A stretch of DNA of 64,000 nucleotides, taken from an uncultured Bacilli bacterium (GTDB taxonomy: Bacteria; Bacillota_I; Bacilli_A; RF39; UBA660). The translations under genes and the position numbers were made by a program. Below, piece by piece: positions 1 through 9,914 of the stretch; the first letter of the stretch is position 1, and every line of letters begins with the position of its first letter. The stretch lies in assembly GCA_947585595.1 (NCBI GenBank), contig CANPXB010000004.1, positions 1 through 64,000 on the forward strand. The letters are read 5' to 3'. Below the pieces are notes generated by a model that was given only the letters and a program-made list of their open reading frames with translations, was not told the origin of the DNA and ran no database searches.

Positions 1-31
1 AGTAAGCCTAATGGTTTGAGGTAGTTAGGAG

Positions 32-62
32 CAAGAAAAAAGATAAAGATTACTCTTTATCT
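32..62 (-). terminator. Intrinsic terminator of lysS
   Basis: On the minus strand an AT-rich stem (arms AAGATAAAG and CTTTATCTT, 6-nt loop) is followed by a T-rich run. The stem overlaps the last codons and stop of lysS. It has few G-C pairs, so strength is uncertain. Confidence 0.55.
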
Positions 63-1546
63 TTAGATCTATCTTTCATAGTTGGGAATAGTAGAACATC
101 TCTTATTGATTCTTGTTCTAAGAATAACATACATAGTCTATCAATTCCATAACCTATTCCACCTGCTGGTGGCATACCATATTCTAGAGCTTCAACGAAG
201 TCCATATCGATATCATTAGCTTCTTCATTACCAAGATCCTTTTCTTTTAATTGATCTTCGAATCTTTCTAATTGATCAATTGGATCATTTAACTCAGTAT
301 ATGCATTAGCAAATTCTTTACCAGCAATGAATAATTCGAAACGATCAACAAATCTTGGATCTTCTGGATTCTTTTTTGTTAATGGACTTATTTCTACTGG
401 ATGACCATATAAGAAAGTAGGTTGAATTAATGTTTCTTCTACATATTTTTCAAAGAATAAATTAATTATATGTCCTACTGTATGTTCATGATCTTGAACT
501 TCAATATGATGTTCTTCTGCTAATTTTAAAGCTTCTTCAACAGTCATTTCTTTTTTGAAATCAATACCTGTTTTTTCTTTAATAGCATCAACCATACTGA
601 TTCTTTTCCAAGGACCTTCTAGGTTTATATCATAGCCACTAAATTGATAGTTCATTTTACCTATTACATCTCTAGCAATAGTTTGATACATATTTTCTGT
701 TAAATCCATCATACCTTCTAAATCACTATATGCTAAATATGCTTCCATTAAAGTAAATTCTGGATTATGTTTTGGATCCATTCCTTCATTTCTAAATACT
801 CGACCTATTTCATATACAGCTTCCATACCACCAACTAGTAATCTCTTTAATGGTAATTCTAGAGCAATACGTAAGTACATATCTAGATCTTGAGTATTAT
901 GATGAGTTATAAATGGACGAGCACTAGCTCCAGTTAATAATGTAGAAAGAATTGGTGTTTCTACTTCAGTAAAACCTTGATTATCCATAAAGTTTTGGAT
1001 ACATCTAATTATTTTAGGTCTTAAGAAAGCAACTCTTTTTGAATCATCATTCATTATTAAATCAACATAACGTCTTCTATATCTTTCTTCTATATCAGTT
1101 AAACCATGGAATTTTTCTGGTAGTGGTTTTAAAGCTTTAACTAAATGAGTATATTCTAAACATTTTATTGTTAACTCACCAGTCTTGGTCTTCATTACTT
1201 TACCATGAACACCGACGATATCACCGATATCAGCACTTTTAAATAAATTGTATGAATCTTCACCTACATCATTAATTGAGATGTATATTTGGATAGAACC
1301 GGTTTTATCTTTTATAGTAAAGAATGATGCTTTACCCATTTTTCTAATGAACATTATTCTTCCTGCTACTGTTGCTGTATCTTCCATATTTTCAAAAGCA
1401 TCGTGTTCAACATCAGCATATTTTTCTTTTAGTTCACTAGCAAAAGCATCCCTTTCAAATCTATGACCATATGGGTCAAGACCAAGCTCTTTTAATTTTT
1501 CAGCTTTTTCTCTTCTTACTAATTCTTGTTCTGTAAATTCACGCAT
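50..1546 (-). CDS. lysS: Lysyl-tRNA synthetase (class II)
   Basis: Charges tRNA-Lys with lysine in the cytoplasm. The 498-residue length is normal for bacterial class II LysRS. An N-terminal OB-fold anticodon-binding domain (about residues 55-150) precedes the class II catalytic core. Visible core motifs are the motif 2 region ([20 protein letters not shown], about 250-270) and motif 3 (GIGYGIDRL, near residue 465). The ATG at 1546 has a GAGGAG ribosome-binding site 8-9 nt upstream. It is a single-gene unit with its own promoter and terminator. Nothing is unusual. Confidence 0.97.
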   Translation of the reverse strand: MREFTEQELVRREKAEKLKELGLDPYGHRFERDAFASELKEKYADVEHDAFENMEDTATVAGRIMFIRKMGKASFFTIKDKTGSIQIYISINDVGEDSYNLFKSADIGDIVGVHGKVMKTKTGELTIKCLEYTHLVKALKPLPEKFHGLTDIEERYRRRYVDLIMNDDSKRVAFLRPKIIRCIQNFMDNQGFTEVETPILSTLLTGASARPFITHHNTQDLDMYLRIALELPLKRLLVGGMEAVYEIGRVFRNEGMDPKHNPEFTLMEAYLAYSDLEGMMDLTENMYQTIARDVIGKMNYQFSGYDINLEGPWKRISMVDAIKEKTGIDFKKEMTVEEALKLAEEHHIEVQDHEHTVGHIINLFFEKYVEETLIQPTFLYGHPVEISPLTKKNPEDPRFVDRFELFIAGKEFANAYTELNDPIDQLERFEDQLKEKDLGNEEANDIDMDFVEALEYGMPPAGGIGYGIDRLCMLFLEQESIRDVLLFPTMKDRSKDKE

Positions 1547-1574
1547 AGTTTCACTCCTCTTTTTTTATTATTTA

Positions 1575-1602
1575 AGTATAACATGTTTTCTTAAAAAATC
1601 AA
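1575..1602 (-). promoter_or_regulatory. Sigma-A-type promoter of lysS
   Basis: Minus strand TTGATT (1597-1602), 16-bp spacer, TATACT (1575-1580). It overlaps the last bases of the upstream gene. Confidence 0.5.
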
Positions 1603-2570
1603 TGTTCTTCAGGCATTTCTTTAACTTCTTCAGGAACTAGTTGCATTCTTAAATATTTACGATCATCTTGACTATGTTCTAGTTCTTTCATTTCTTCGAC
1701 TAAAGAACGTATTTCTCTAACGACAGGAATATTATCATTATAAAAGTCAAGATATGTATCTGGGATATTAATATCAAAACCATAACTTTTAATTATTTCA
1801 TCTAGTTCTTCTGGTGTTAGTTGTTTAGAAAGGGGCCATAAATCAAAGTAGTTACCATCTTTACTTACATATGATGATTTAACATAACGTACTACTTGAT
1901 TAGTTTTTTGTAAGTTATAAGCTCCATTTAGAATAACATCTATTAAACCATAATCTTTGATAGCTGTAAGAGTATAACCTGTTTCTTCTTCTTTAAATTC
2001 GTATTTAGTATAATATTTAGAAGTATGAGGTATTAAGCCGGTTTTATCAGCACCATACTTACTATATTGTTCATCTATAGCAACAATATCTTTTTTCTTA
2101 GTATGAAAACTATATATACGAGGTTTACCATCTACTTCACGATACATTTGTTGATATCTTATATCACATAGAGTATCATTATTAGGATTATATTGAACAT
2201 AGAAGACACAACCATCATAACCTTCGGAATCTTCATGAGAAAGTGGTTTAGCTCCTATCATATGTTCTTTTTTATTTTCATCAACCATATATGTAATTCC
2301 TTCATCACTATAGAAGAAGAAATCTGGACCTATTTTAATCATGCCTATAGTTTTATCTTCTTTTAAAGTAAATGGAATTATTTCATAACTTTGGTAAGAA
2401 CTTTTAATATAAATACAATTTTGATGATCACAGACAATAAAGTTAAGATCTTTATCTTCTAAAACAGCATAGATAATTAGTTCTTTATCACCAAAGTATT
2501 CGTATACATGACCCATTATATTAGGTATTTTTTCTATTACTTCATCTGTACATCTAATTATTTTCGCCAT
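1599..2570 (-). CDS. Uncharacterised protein, downstream member of tandem paralog pair
   Basis: Function unknown. It is clearly homologous to the gene directly upstream. Both share a central block with the signature YVQYNPNND followed by YQQ and FHT, and a second block with the motif TxxTIKDYG/TAIKDYG, then a C-terminal segment ending near YGFDINIP/LGFNTSIP. There is no signal peptide or membrane segment; the protein is acidic and probably cytosolic. The longest frame starts at 2588, but the ATG at 2570 (MAKIIRC) is preceded by GGAGAAG and is preferred. Either way the start lies inside the end of the upstream gene, which implies translational coupling. The N-terminal ~130 residues of the two paralogs hardly resemble each other. 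Confidence 0.75.
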   Translation of the reverse strand: MAKIIRCTDEVIEKIPNIMGHVYEYFGDKELIIYAVLEDKDLNFIVCDHQNCIYIKSSYQSYEIIPFTLKEDKTIGMIKIGPDFFFYSDEGITYMVDENKKEHMIGAKPLSHEDSEGYDGCVFYVQYNPNNDTLCDIRYQQMYREVDGKPRIYSFHTKKKDIVAIDEQYSKYGADKTGLIPHTSKYYTKYEFKEEETGYTLTAIKDYGLIDVILNGAYNLQKTNQVVRYVKSSYVSKDGNYFDLWPLSKQLTPEELDEIIKSYGFDINIPDTYLDFYNDNIPVVREIRSLVEEMKELEHSQDDRKYLRMQLVPEEVKEMPEEH

Positions 2571-3531
2571 CTTGTACTTCTTCTCCATCCATTGTGTATT
2601 TTAAAACGACTGGTTGACCATCTGTGTAATCTTTAGTTTCTTCAACTTCTTTCATTAAATCAGCTAGTTCTTGATATGTTTTAACTTCTGGTAATTCATG
2701 ATTGTGGTAATCTATTAATAGTTTAGGAATAGATGTATTGAATCCTAATGATTGTAGGTAGTCTTTTATTTCTTCTATTTTATACTGACTACAGAATGGG
2801 AAGAATGATATAGCATGATAATTTGAACTTACGAATAATTCACGATAATATCTAGTAATATCATAACTACCTTGTAAACTAACAACATCTTTGCCAATAG
2901 TAGCTTCTACACCATAATCTTTTATAGTAGCTAGAGTATAATAAGTTGGTTCATCACGATAATCAAAAGTTCTTTTAATATATGTTTTAGAACAAAATGG
3001 TAATTTAATACCTTTATCTCTTAATAGAACATGTTTTTCAATTTTAATTTGAAATGGTACTCTAGTATGAAATTCATATATTCTATTTTGATTATTATAT
3101 ATGTTTTGTTGATACATAATTATAGTACGCATATCATTATTAGGATTATATTGAACATAACTAATTAAACCATTATAACCTTCATCATCAGGACCATTTG
3201 GTCTTTCAAAGAAATCTAAGCATTCAGTTAAATTATCTTCACGTCTTTGAAAGACTTGACGTTTACCTTGAGGATGCATTTCATAATCATCAAAAGCGAT
3301 ATCTGCGACTTGATAGTTATCATCAACAGTAAACATTTGGTAGCCAACTACTTTATCTTCTAAGTCAAAGATAGTAAATAAGTTTTCTATACGATGTAAG
3401 ATTTTTTCTTCATCATCGATATTTATCTTATAATAAACGCCATTAACACTATGAAATAACTCATAACAAGCTTGAAAGATAGGTTGATATTTTTGAACAT
3501 CTTCAGATGTTAATTCACCAATTGTTATCAT
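2554..3531 (-). CDS. Uncharacterised protein, upstream member of tandem paralog pair
   Basis: 325 residues, family not recognised. The opening MITIGELTSEDVQKYQPIF and the following ~90 residues have the rhythm of a small alpha/beta domain; a GNAT-like fold is possible but no acetyl-CoA motif is clear. The second half (YVQYNPNND... through ...IKDYG... to LLIDYHN) is shared with the downstream gene, so the pair arose by duplication. It overlaps that gene by 17-35 bp. It lies between typA and lysS, transcribed in the same direction. No signal peptide or transmembrane helix is seen. Confidence 0.75.
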   Translation of the reverse strand: MITIGELTSEDVQKYQPIFQACYELFHSVNGVYYKINIDDEEKILHRIENLFTIFDLEDKVVGYQMFTVDDNYQVADIAFDDYEMHPQGKRQVFQRREDNLTECLDFFERPNGPDDEGYNGLISYVQYNPNNDMRTIIMYQQNIYNNQNRIYEFHTRVPFQIKIEKHVLLRDKGIKLPFCSKTYIKRTFDYRDEPTYYTLATIKDYGVEATIGKDVVSLQGSYDITRYYRELFVSSNYHAISFFPFCSQYKIEEIKDYLQSLGFNTSIPKLLIDYHNHELPEVKTYQELADLMKEVEETKDYTDGQPVVLKYTMDGEEVQDGENN

Positions 3532-3580
3532 AAACTCACCAACTTTTAGCGTTTATTATAACTTTTTTTATATTTTAAGA

Positions 3581-3614
3581 CAATAGAAAACAGAAAATAT
3601 TTCTATTTTCTGTT
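3581..3614 (-). terminator. Intrinsic terminator of typA, overlapping its stop codon
   Basis: Perfect 11-bp stem (AACAGAAAATA / TATTTTCTGTT), 4-nt loop, then TTTTC on the minus strand. The typA stop codon TAG begins within the hairpin. Confidence 0.75.
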
Positions 3615-5414
3615 TAATCTAAATCTTTCATCTGGATCTAAGACTTTTTTTCTTAATCTAATAGCACTAGGTGTTACTTCAACATATTCATCATCAGCAA
3701 TGAATTCTAGAGCTTCTTCTAAAGTAAAGGTTTTAGGTCTGATTAGAGCGATAGCTTCGTCACTACCTGAGGCTCTGGTATTTGTAAGTTGTTTATTTTT
3801 ACATGGATTAACGTTTAAGTCGTTATCACGATTGTTAATACCAACGATCATACCAACATATACTTCTTCTGCAGGTCCAACAATTAATGTTCCTCTGTCT
3901 TGTAGGTTAAATAAAGAGAAACCTAATGTTTTACCATTTTCCATTGAAACTAGAACACCATTTTTACGACCATTTATTTCACCGACATATGGTTTATATT
4001 CATCAAAGCTACGAATCATAACACCTTCACCTTTAGTATTTGTAATGAAGGCACTACGATAACCGATTAACCCACGAGTTGGAGCACTAAATTCTAAGTG
4101 AACATAATCATTTTCATCATTATTAACTACTTCTAAAGTAGCTTTTCTTTCTTGTAAATCATTAATAATTGTACCTGAATATTCAGAAGGACAATTAACA
4201 ATAACTTTTTCAAATGGTTCACATTTATGACCATCAATTTCTTTATATAATACTTCTGGTTTGGAAACACTTAGTTCATAACCTTCACGACGCATGTTTT
4301 CTAGTAAGATAGATAAGTGTAATTCACCACGACCTGATACTTTATAACCATCAGAATCTGGTAATTCTTCTACTTCTAGACCAACATTAGTTTCTAGTTC
4401 TTTTTCTAGTCTTTCCTTAATATGACGATTAGTTAAGAATTTACTAGCTTTATCTTTACCAGCAAATGGACTTGAGTTAACTAAGAAATCCATACTTAGA
4501 GTTGGTTTTTCAATAATAATTGGTTCCATTGGATCAATATGATCTTTATCACAAACAGTATCACCAATAGAAATATCTGGACATCCAGCAAATGTTACGA
4601 TATCACCATAGAAAGCTTCGTCTTTTTCAACTCTTTTAATTCCTTCTTCAACATATAATTTAGATATTCTAAATGATGAGATAGAACCATCGTTACGTGC
4701 TAAAGCAACAGTCTGTCCATTTTTTATTTTACCTCTTGTTACACGGCCAATTCCTAGACGACCAATGAATGAATCATAATCTAAAGAACTTACTTGTAAT
4801 TGTAATGGATCATTTTCATTTCCTTCATATGGTTTGCATTGTTTTAAAACAACATCTAGTAATGGAGAGATATCTGTACCTTTTTCATCTAGAGACATTT
4901 GAGCGATACCTTCTCTAGCTGTACCATAGACAATTGGGAAATCTAATTGTTCATCAGTAGCATTTAATTCCATAAATAAATCAAATGTCATATCAACAAC
5001 AGCTTGTGGACGAGCATCTTTTTTATCTATTTTATTAATAAAGAGAATTGGTCTTAAGTTTTGTTCTAAAGCTTTCTTTAAAACGAATCTCGTTTGAGGC
5101 ATTGGGCCTTCAGCTGCATCAACTAATAAGATAACTGTATCAACTGTTTTCATGATACGTTCTACTTCTGATGAGAAATCAGCATGTCCTGGTGTATCTA
5201 CTATATTAATTTTATAATCTTTATATCTAATAGCACAGTTTTTAGAATAGATAGTGATACCTCTTTCTCTTTCGATATCATTACTATCCATTACACAGTC
5301 GACTACTTCTTCATTTTCTCTAAAAACACCATTTTGGTTAAGTAAAGCATCAACTAGTGTACTTTTACCAGCATCAACGTGTGCCACTACCGCTATATTA
5401 ATAATTTTATCCAT
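3603..5414 (-). CDS. typA: Ribosome-associated GTPase TypA/BipA
   Basis: Translational GTPase of the EF-G/LepA superfamily that binds the 70S ribosome and assists 50S assembly and stress translation. 603 residues is the usual length. The G domain shows G1 AHVDAGKST (10-18), G2 with ERGITI (about 49-54), G3 DTPGHAD (about 73-79) and G4 NKID (about 126-129). EF-Tu-like domain II and EF-G-like domains III and V follow, with the TypA-specific C-terminal region (GLIGYRSAF, later ASGSDEA). Start ATG at 5414 follows GGGGAAG. It has its own terminator. A weak promoter TTGTTT-17-TATTGT lies upstream. Confidence 0.96.
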   Translation of the reverse strand: MDKIINIAVVAHVDAGKSTLVDALLNQNGVFRENEEVVDCVMDSNDIERERGITIYSKNCAIRYKDYKINIVDTPGHADFSSEVERIMKTVDTVILLVDAAEGPMPQTRFVLKKALEQNLRPILFINKIDKKDARPQAVVDMTFDLFMELNATDEQLDFPIVYGTAREGIAQMSLDEKGTDISPLLDVVLKQCKPYEGNENDPLQLQVSSLDYDSFIGRLGIGRVTRGKIKNGQTVALARNDGSISSFRISKLYVEEGIKRVEKDEAFYGDIVTFAGCPDISIGDTVCDKDHIDPMEPIIIEKPTLSMDFLVNSSPFAGKDKASKFLTNRHIKERLEKELETNVGLEVEELPDSDGYKVSGRGELHLSILLENMRREGYELSVSKPEVLYKEIDGHKCEPFEKVIVNCPSEYSGTIINDLQERKATLEVVNNDENDYVHLEFSAPTRGLIGYRSAFITNTKGEGVMIRSFDEYKPYVGEINGRKNGVLVSMENGKTLGFSLFNLQDRGTLIVGPAEEVYVGMIVGINNRDNDLNVNPCKNKQLTNTRASGSDEAIALIRPKTFTLEEALEFIADDEYVEVTPSAIRLRKKVLDPDERFRLNRK

Positions 5415-5562
5415 ATAACTTCCCCACTTCTTTTACAAAATCCAAGCTACACAATACCACATTTTGGGGTAAAAAACAAGTTTATTTATGGATTATTGGG
5501 ATTATTTAACACTTAATTCTTATTTATATAAAATTATTGTAAAATTTTTTCTAAAATTAACG

Positions 5563-5611
5563 AGTTATCGACCACTTTTTGACTTTTTATGTACGAAATT
5601 GGTCGATAACT
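5563..5611. repeat. 12-bp perfect inverted repeat in the typA upstream region
   Basis: Arms AGTTATCGACCA (5563-5574) and TGGTCGATAACT (5600-5611) are separated by 25 bp. Neither side has a T-run, so it is not a standard terminator. It lies in a 223-bp gap with no gene, between the zinc-ribbon gene's terminator and the typA promoter region. Function unknown: a hairpin in RNA or DNA, or two half-sites for a dimeric regulator. Confidence 0.6.
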
Positions 5612-5625
5612 GCCACTTTTGCATA

Positions 5626-5648
5626 TGAAAAGAAGAATTACTTCTTCT
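5626..5648 (-). terminator. Intrinsic terminator of the zinc-ribbon gene
   Basis: Minus-strand stem AGAAGAA-GTAA-TTCTTCT followed by TTTC. The hairpin includes the end of the gene and its stop codon. Confidence 0.6.
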
Positions 5649-6126
5649 CATTTCTAATTTCATATAGCAATTTAAGCATGTAGGCTTTCCATTTTGAATT
5701 CTTTTCAATCATAATTCCCCAACCGGTAAATATCATCCATATTATAATTGCAGGTATAACATTATCTTCATCTGAAATTAATATTAGAACCCCTATTATA
5801 GCACCTATTATTACGAGAATGATACCCATTAATGTACCATAGTTAACAAACCAATCATATGTTTTAATCATGTCACTTTTTTTATTTATTGTATTTTGTG
5901 AATAATACGAATAATTATTATATATTGGCACATTATTTATAGCTTTATTTTGATTTACTGAGCTTGGTGTTGTTGAATTATTAGACTTCTTTTTCGTATT
6001 TTCTTTTATTTCTTGCTGTTCGTCATCATATTCTTCTTCATCATCAAAAACATATCCACAATTTGGACAATATGTATCTTTTTCGGTTACTTCACATTTA
6101 CAATTGTTACAATAATACTTCTTCAT
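5638..6126 (-). CDS. Zinc-ribbon membrane protein of unknown function
   Basis: 162 residues. The N-terminus is a zinc ribbon with CxxC pairs at Cys6/Cys9 and Cys20/Cys23. A very acidic stretch (DDEEEYDDEQQE, about 28-39) and a Ser/Asn-rich linker follow, then two transmembrane helices (about 97-117 and 123-140) and a basic C-terminal tail. This fits a cytoplasmic zinc ribbon tethered to the membrane; partner and role are unknown. ATG at 6126 follows GAGG at a good distance. It is a monocistronic unit. Its promoter carries a G8 homopolymer in the spacer, so expression may be variable. Confidence 0.8.
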   Translation of the reverse strand: MKKYYCNNCKCEVTEKDTYCPNCGYVFDDEEEYDDEQQEIKENTKKKSNNSTTPSSVNQNKAINNVPIYNNYSYYSQNTINKKSDMIKTYDWFVNYGTLMGIILVIIGAIIGVLILISDEDNVIPAIIIWMIFTGWGIMIEKNSKWKAYMLKLLYEIRNEKK

Positions 6127-6151
6127 ATAAACCTCACTTATCTATAAAAAT

Positions 6152-6182
6152 ATTCTACCCCCCCCACAAACGATTTTGTCAA
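6152..6182 (-). promoter_or_regulatory. Promoter with G8 tract in the -35/-10 spacer (candidate phase-variable switch)
   Basis: Minus strand: consensus -35 TTGACA (6177-6182), 19-bp spacer, -10 TAGAAT (6152-6157). The last 8 spacer bases before the -10 are all G (6158-6165). The spacer is 2 bp over the 17-bp optimum; slippage to G6 or G7 would restore near-optimal spacing. Long G runs are rare in this AT-rich sequence. Confidence 0.65.
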
Positions 6183-6183
6183 C

Positions 6184-6211
6184 GAAAAAGAAGAGTGTTT
6201 TAAACTCTTCT
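6184..6211 (-). terminator. Intrinsic terminator of pheST
   Basis: Stem AGAAGAGT / ACTCTTCT (6189-6211) then TTTTTC on the minus strand. The pheT stop codon TAG overlaps the first arm. Confidence 0.8.
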
Positions 6212-8579
6212 AGTTCCTTAATTTAGCATTCATTTTTGCTTCAACTTCACTGATTATCTTGTTGAAGATTTCCATTACTTCATCATCTAATAAAGTCTTA
6301 GTATTATCTTTGAATGTTAATTTATAAGCAATTGATTTTTTACCTTCTTCAATGTTTTCATATAAGTCAAAGACTTCAATAGTATCTAGAAGACGGCCGC
6401 CAGCTTTTTTAATTACTGATTTAATATCTTCACTTAAGATATTGTTATCAACTACGAAAGCAACATCTTTAACGATTTCTGGATACTTAGAAGCTTCTTT
6501 ATATTTAATAGGTTTAATTGTTTTATTATATAGAGCTGTTAATGATAATTCAGCTACATATATTTCATCTTTTTTATAGTTAGGATGAACACGACCAATA
6601 ATACCTATTTCATCACGATCTACTAAGATTTTAGCAGCAATACCAGGGTGAAGATCAGTGACATCACTTACAGCTTCAAAAGTATATCTATTTTTGAATC
6701 CTAAGTAGTTAAGTAAGTTTTCGACTACTCCTTTTAAGCAATAGAAATCACATTTTATAATATTATGTTGCCATTCATTAGTTAAGTAATTACCTTTCAT
6801 TAAGATGGCTACTTTAGTATCTTCATTGTAATTTATATCATATGTTTTAGCTATTTCATATAACATAATATCTTTAACATGACGAGCTTTATTATAATCA
6901 TAAACATTTAATAATGAAGGTAATAATGTTTTACGAATTACTGATTTATCAATACTCATTGGATTTGGTAAAATGATATTTTCTTTGTTTTCATAGTTGA
7001 AATGGTTAGCCATATCTGGGGAAGTTAAAGTATAAGTTTTAGTTTCATTAATACCTAGAGTTCTTAATCTCTTAGATGTTTCTTTTCTTATTTTAACGTC
7101 ACCAACATAAACACCTTTTCTAGTAGGTACTAAAGGTAGTGTAGATACTAAGTTTTCATAACCATATAAACGACCAATTTCTTCAGCGATATCATTAACA
7201 TTTGGATCAATATCTAGTCTTCTTCTTGGAATAGTAACTGTAAATGTATCTTTAGTTAATTTATATGGGAAACCTAAACGATTAAGTTCAGTTTCAACAT
7301 CGGTATCAGTTAATTCTAAACCTAGTAAAGTAGATACTTCTTTAGTTTTAAATTTAACTACTTTTTCAGATTTGTCTACTTTATCATGAACAGCACGACC
7401 ACTTAAAACAGTAGCATTTGCATATTTTTCTAGTAAGTAGCATGCACGGTCTAGAGCAGCATCAGTATATTCATATGATAATCCTTTACCATAACGGATA
7501 GAAGCTTCGCTTTTTAAATCTAGACGACTTGATGTATATCTGATACTTACTGAATCAAAGATAGCACTTTCAATTAAGATATCTTTAGTAGTTTCATCAA
7601 CATCAGTATTTTCACCACCCATAACACCGGCGATACATACTGGTTTTTTACCATCAGTTATAACGATATCAGTATCTTTTAAGATTCTTGTTTGACCATC
7701 TAAAGTAATTATTTCTTCGTTTTCTTTAGCGTTACGAACTAAGATATTATCACCTAGTTTGTCTTTATCAAAGAAATGAAGTGGTTGACCATATTCTAAC
7801 ATGACGTAATTAGAGATATCGACAACGTTATTTATTGGACGCATACCAGCAGCAATAAGTCTTTTTTTCATAAAATCAGGTGATTCTTTTATTTCAACAC
7901 CTTTAACCATTTTAGCTGTATAGTATGGACATTTATCAGTATCAACTTTTAATTTAAGATGTTTATTAACATCATCAGATATTTCTTTGTAGTTACTTTC
8001 TGGTAAGGTAACGGGTTTATTTAAAATACTAGCTATTTCATAAGCAAAACCAATATGATAGTAGCAATCGTTATTACGATGTTTATGAACATCTAATTCA
8101 TATAAGGTATCATCAGTACCTAAGTAGATATTAGCATCAGTACCTGGTTTTAAATCAGTATCTAATACTTCAATACCTTTAGCATATGTTTCATCATTTT
8201 TTTCTTCTAAACCTAGTTCAAATAAAGCACATATCATACCATTTGATTCTTGACCACGAATTTTACCAGCTTTGATTTCGTTATCGCCAGGTAGAACACA
8301 ACCAGGTAAAGCAACTAGAACTTTAATACCTTTTTTAACGTTAGGAGCGCCACATACGATTTGAACTGTTTTGTCACCAACATCAACTAAACATAGATGT
8401 AAGTGATCACTATCTGGGTGGTCTGTACATTCAAGGATTTGACCAATAACTAAGTTTTCAATACGACTATCAACAACTTTTTCAACATTAACACCAGCTT
8501 TAGTAATTTTAACAGCTAGTTCATGAAGATCTTCGTTTTTGATATCAACATAATCTTTAACCCAATTTAAACTTATCAT
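6210..8579 (-). CDS. pheT: Phenylalanyl-tRNA synthetase beta subunit
   Basis: Large subunit of the (alpha-beta)2 PheRS. It recognises tRNA-Phe, edits mischarged Tyr and supports the alpha-subunit active site. 789 residues is the normal size. The order seen is an EMAP/tRNA-binding domain (about 40-150, with HPDSDHLHLC), the B3/B4 editing domain, B5 (RRLDIDPNVNDIAEEIGRLYG region) and the C-terminal ferredoxin-fold anticodon-binding domain (from about KYKEASKYPEIVKDVAF). It starts 2 bp after the pheS stop, giving a pheS-pheT operon under the T-box. The final residues overlap the terminator. Confidence 0.96.
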   Translation of the reverse strand: MISLNWVKDYVDIKNEDLHELAVKITKAGVNVEKVVDSRIENLVIGQILECTDHPDSDHLHLCLVDVGDKTVQIVCGAPNVKKGIKVLVALPGCVLPGDNEIKAGKIRGQESNGMICALFELGLEEKNDETYAKGIEVLDTDLKPGTDANIYLGTDDTLYELDVHKHRNNDCYYHIGFAYEIASILNKPVTLPESNYKEISDDVNKHLKLKVDTDKCPYYTAKMVKGVEIKESPDFMKKRLIAAGMRPINNVVDISNYVMLEYGQPLHFFDKDKLGDNILVRNAKENEEIITLDGQTRILKDTDIVITDGKKPVCIAGVMGGENTDVDETTKDILIESAIFDSVSIRYTSSRLDLKSEASIRYGKGLSYEYTDAALDRACYLLEKYANATVLSGRAVHDKVDKSEKVVKFKTKEVSTLLGLELTDTDVETELNRLGFPYKLTKDTFTVTIPRRRLDIDPNVNDIAEEIGRLYGYENLVSTLPLVPTRKGVYVGDVKIRKETSKRLRTLGINETKTYTLTSPDMANHFNYENKENIILPNPMSIDKSVIRKTLLPSLLNVYDYNKARHVKDIMLYEIAKTYDINYNEDTKVAILMKGNYLTNEWQHNIIKCDFYCLKGVVENLLNYLGFKNRYTFEAVSDVTDLHPGIAAKILVDRDEIGIIGRVHPNYKKDEIYVAELSLTALYNKTIKPIKYKEASKYPEIVKDVAFVVDNNILSEDIKSVIKKAGGRLLDTIEVFDLYENIEEGKKSIAYKLTFKDNTKTLLDDEVMEIFNKIISEVEAKMNAKLRN

Positions 8580-8581
8580 TA

Positions 8582-9625
8582 TTACACATCCTTCCTATCA
8601 AATGTATCTGTTTCTCGTAAATCTGTTTGATAGAATGTTCTTATATCATTAATACCATATTTAAGCATAGCAAGACGTTCAGCACCGAATCCGAAAGCAA
8701 AACCAGACCAAACAGCTGGATCATAACCACAGTTTCTTAAAACATTAGGATGAACCATACCAGCACCACTAACTGTTATCCATCCAGTATTTTTACATAA
8801 TGAGCAACCTTTACCTTTGCAAACGAAACATGAAATGTCAGTTTCAACTGATGGTTCAGTAAATTGATAGTAACTTGGTCTAAATCTTGTTTCACAGTCT
8901 TCACCGAATAACTTTTTAGCAATAGCATCAAATGTTCCTTTTAAGTCAGATAAACGAATATTTTTATCAACTAGTAAACCTTCGATTTGCATAAATTGAT
9001 GAGAATGAGTAGCATCATCAGCATCACGACGATATGTTTTACCTGGACAAATCATACGAATAGGAGTATTACCGCCAGCTTTTAACATTGTTCTAACTTG
9101 AACTGGTGATGTTTGACTACGTAATAAAATAGATTCATCTTCAATATAGAAAGTATCTTGCGCATCACGAGCAGGATGACCTTTAGGAATATTTAATAAT
9201 TCAAAGTTATATTTGTCTTCTTCAACTTCAGGGCCATCAACGACATCATAACCCATAGACATACATACTTCTTCGACTTCTTCAATAATCTTTTCTAAGA
9301 TGTTAGGAGCACCTACTTTAATATTAGTAGCTGGTAATGTAACATCGATTTTTTCACTTTCTAGTTTTTTATTAAGTTCAGCTTCTTCATATTTTTTAAT
9401 AGTACCATCTATTTTAGAAGTTAGTTCTTGTTTTAAATCATTTAATAATTTACCAAAGTCTTTCTTTTCTTCAGGACTTAAATCACGCATATAAGTTGTT
9501 AGTTCATTTACTGGTCCTTTTTTACCTAAATATTTAACTTTTAAATCATTAACTTCTTTGAGATTAGTACAAGCTTCTAATTCTTTTAAAGCTTCTTCTT
9601 TTAAAGTTTCGACTTTTTCTTTCAT
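8582..9625 (-). CDS. pheS: Phenylalanyl-tRNA synthetase alpha subunit
   Basis: Catalytic subunit that activates phenylalanine and transfers it to tRNA-Phe. 347 residues. An N-terminal coiled-coil arm (about 1-90) binds tRNA. The class II catalytic domain shows DTFYI/LLRSQTSPVQVR (about 165-185), FRPSYYQFTEPS (about 255) and motif 3 GFAFGFGAERLAML (about 310-323). Two CxxC-type pairs (CFVCKGKGCSLC, about 275) are common in Gram-positive PheS. The start ATG at 9625 follows GGAGGG. Expression should be controlled by the upstream tRNA-Phe-sensing T-box. Confidence 0.96.
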   Translation of the reverse strand: MKEKVETLKEEALKELEACTNLKEVNDLKVKYLGKKGPVNELTTYMRDLSPEEKKDFGKLLNDLKQELTSKIDGTIKKYEEAELNKKLESEKIDVTLPATNIKVGAPNILEKIIEEVEEVCMSMGYDVVDGPEVEEDKYNFELLNIPKGHPARDAQDTFYIEDESILLRSQTSPVQVRTMLKAGGNTPIRMICPGKTYRRDADDATHSHQFMQIEGLLVDKNIRLSDLKGTFDAIAKKLFGEDCETRFRPSYYQFTEPSVETDISCFVCKGKGCSLCKNTGWITVSGAGMVHPNVLRNCGYDPAVWSGFAFGFGAERLAMLKYGINDIRTFYQTDLRETDTFDRKDV

Positions 9626-9639
9626 GTTTTTCCCTCCAA

Positions 9640-9862
9640 TAAAAAAAATCTAAAACCAAGGGACGAAATTATATTCCGCGGTACCACCCTAATTCTAGAA
9701 TTCTAGCACTTATTATAGATATAACGCATCTATGTGCGGGTCGAACTCCAACGATGAATTTCATTATATTATTTATCTTTAGATGCTTACAGCCGATGAC
9801 ATCTAATCTCTAATTTAAGAACTTAATATAATTACTAGGTTCGTCTTCTTCGTTTTTCTGTT
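9640..9862 (-). ncRNA. T-box leader RNA of pheST, tRNA-Phe specific
   Basis: This occupies most of the 310-bp gap between pheS and the next gene. The minus strand contains the T-box sequence AGGGTGGTACCGCG (9677-9690), which pairs with the uncharged tRNA acceptor end. A Stem I distal hairpin (AGATG...CATCT) lies upstream, near 9780-9805. The candidate specifier codon is TTC (Phe), reading 9758 to 9756 and followed by the usual purine (A). A downstream CGTCCC and T-run (about 9640-9670) can form the terminator. Uncharged tRNA-Phe would favour antitermination and pheST expression. Stem pairings were judged by eye. Confidence 0.93.
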
Positions 9863-9866
9863 CATT

Positions 9867-9895
9867 ATTTTAGCACATTTATAATTTTATAGCAA
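9867..9895 (-). promoter_or_regulatory. Promoter of the pheST T-box transcript
   Basis: Minus strand TTGCTA (9890-9895), 17-bp spacer, TAAAAT (9867-9872), just upstream of the T-box leader. Confidence 0.6.
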
Positions 9896-9914
9896 ACAAA
9901 ATATTTTATTATAT

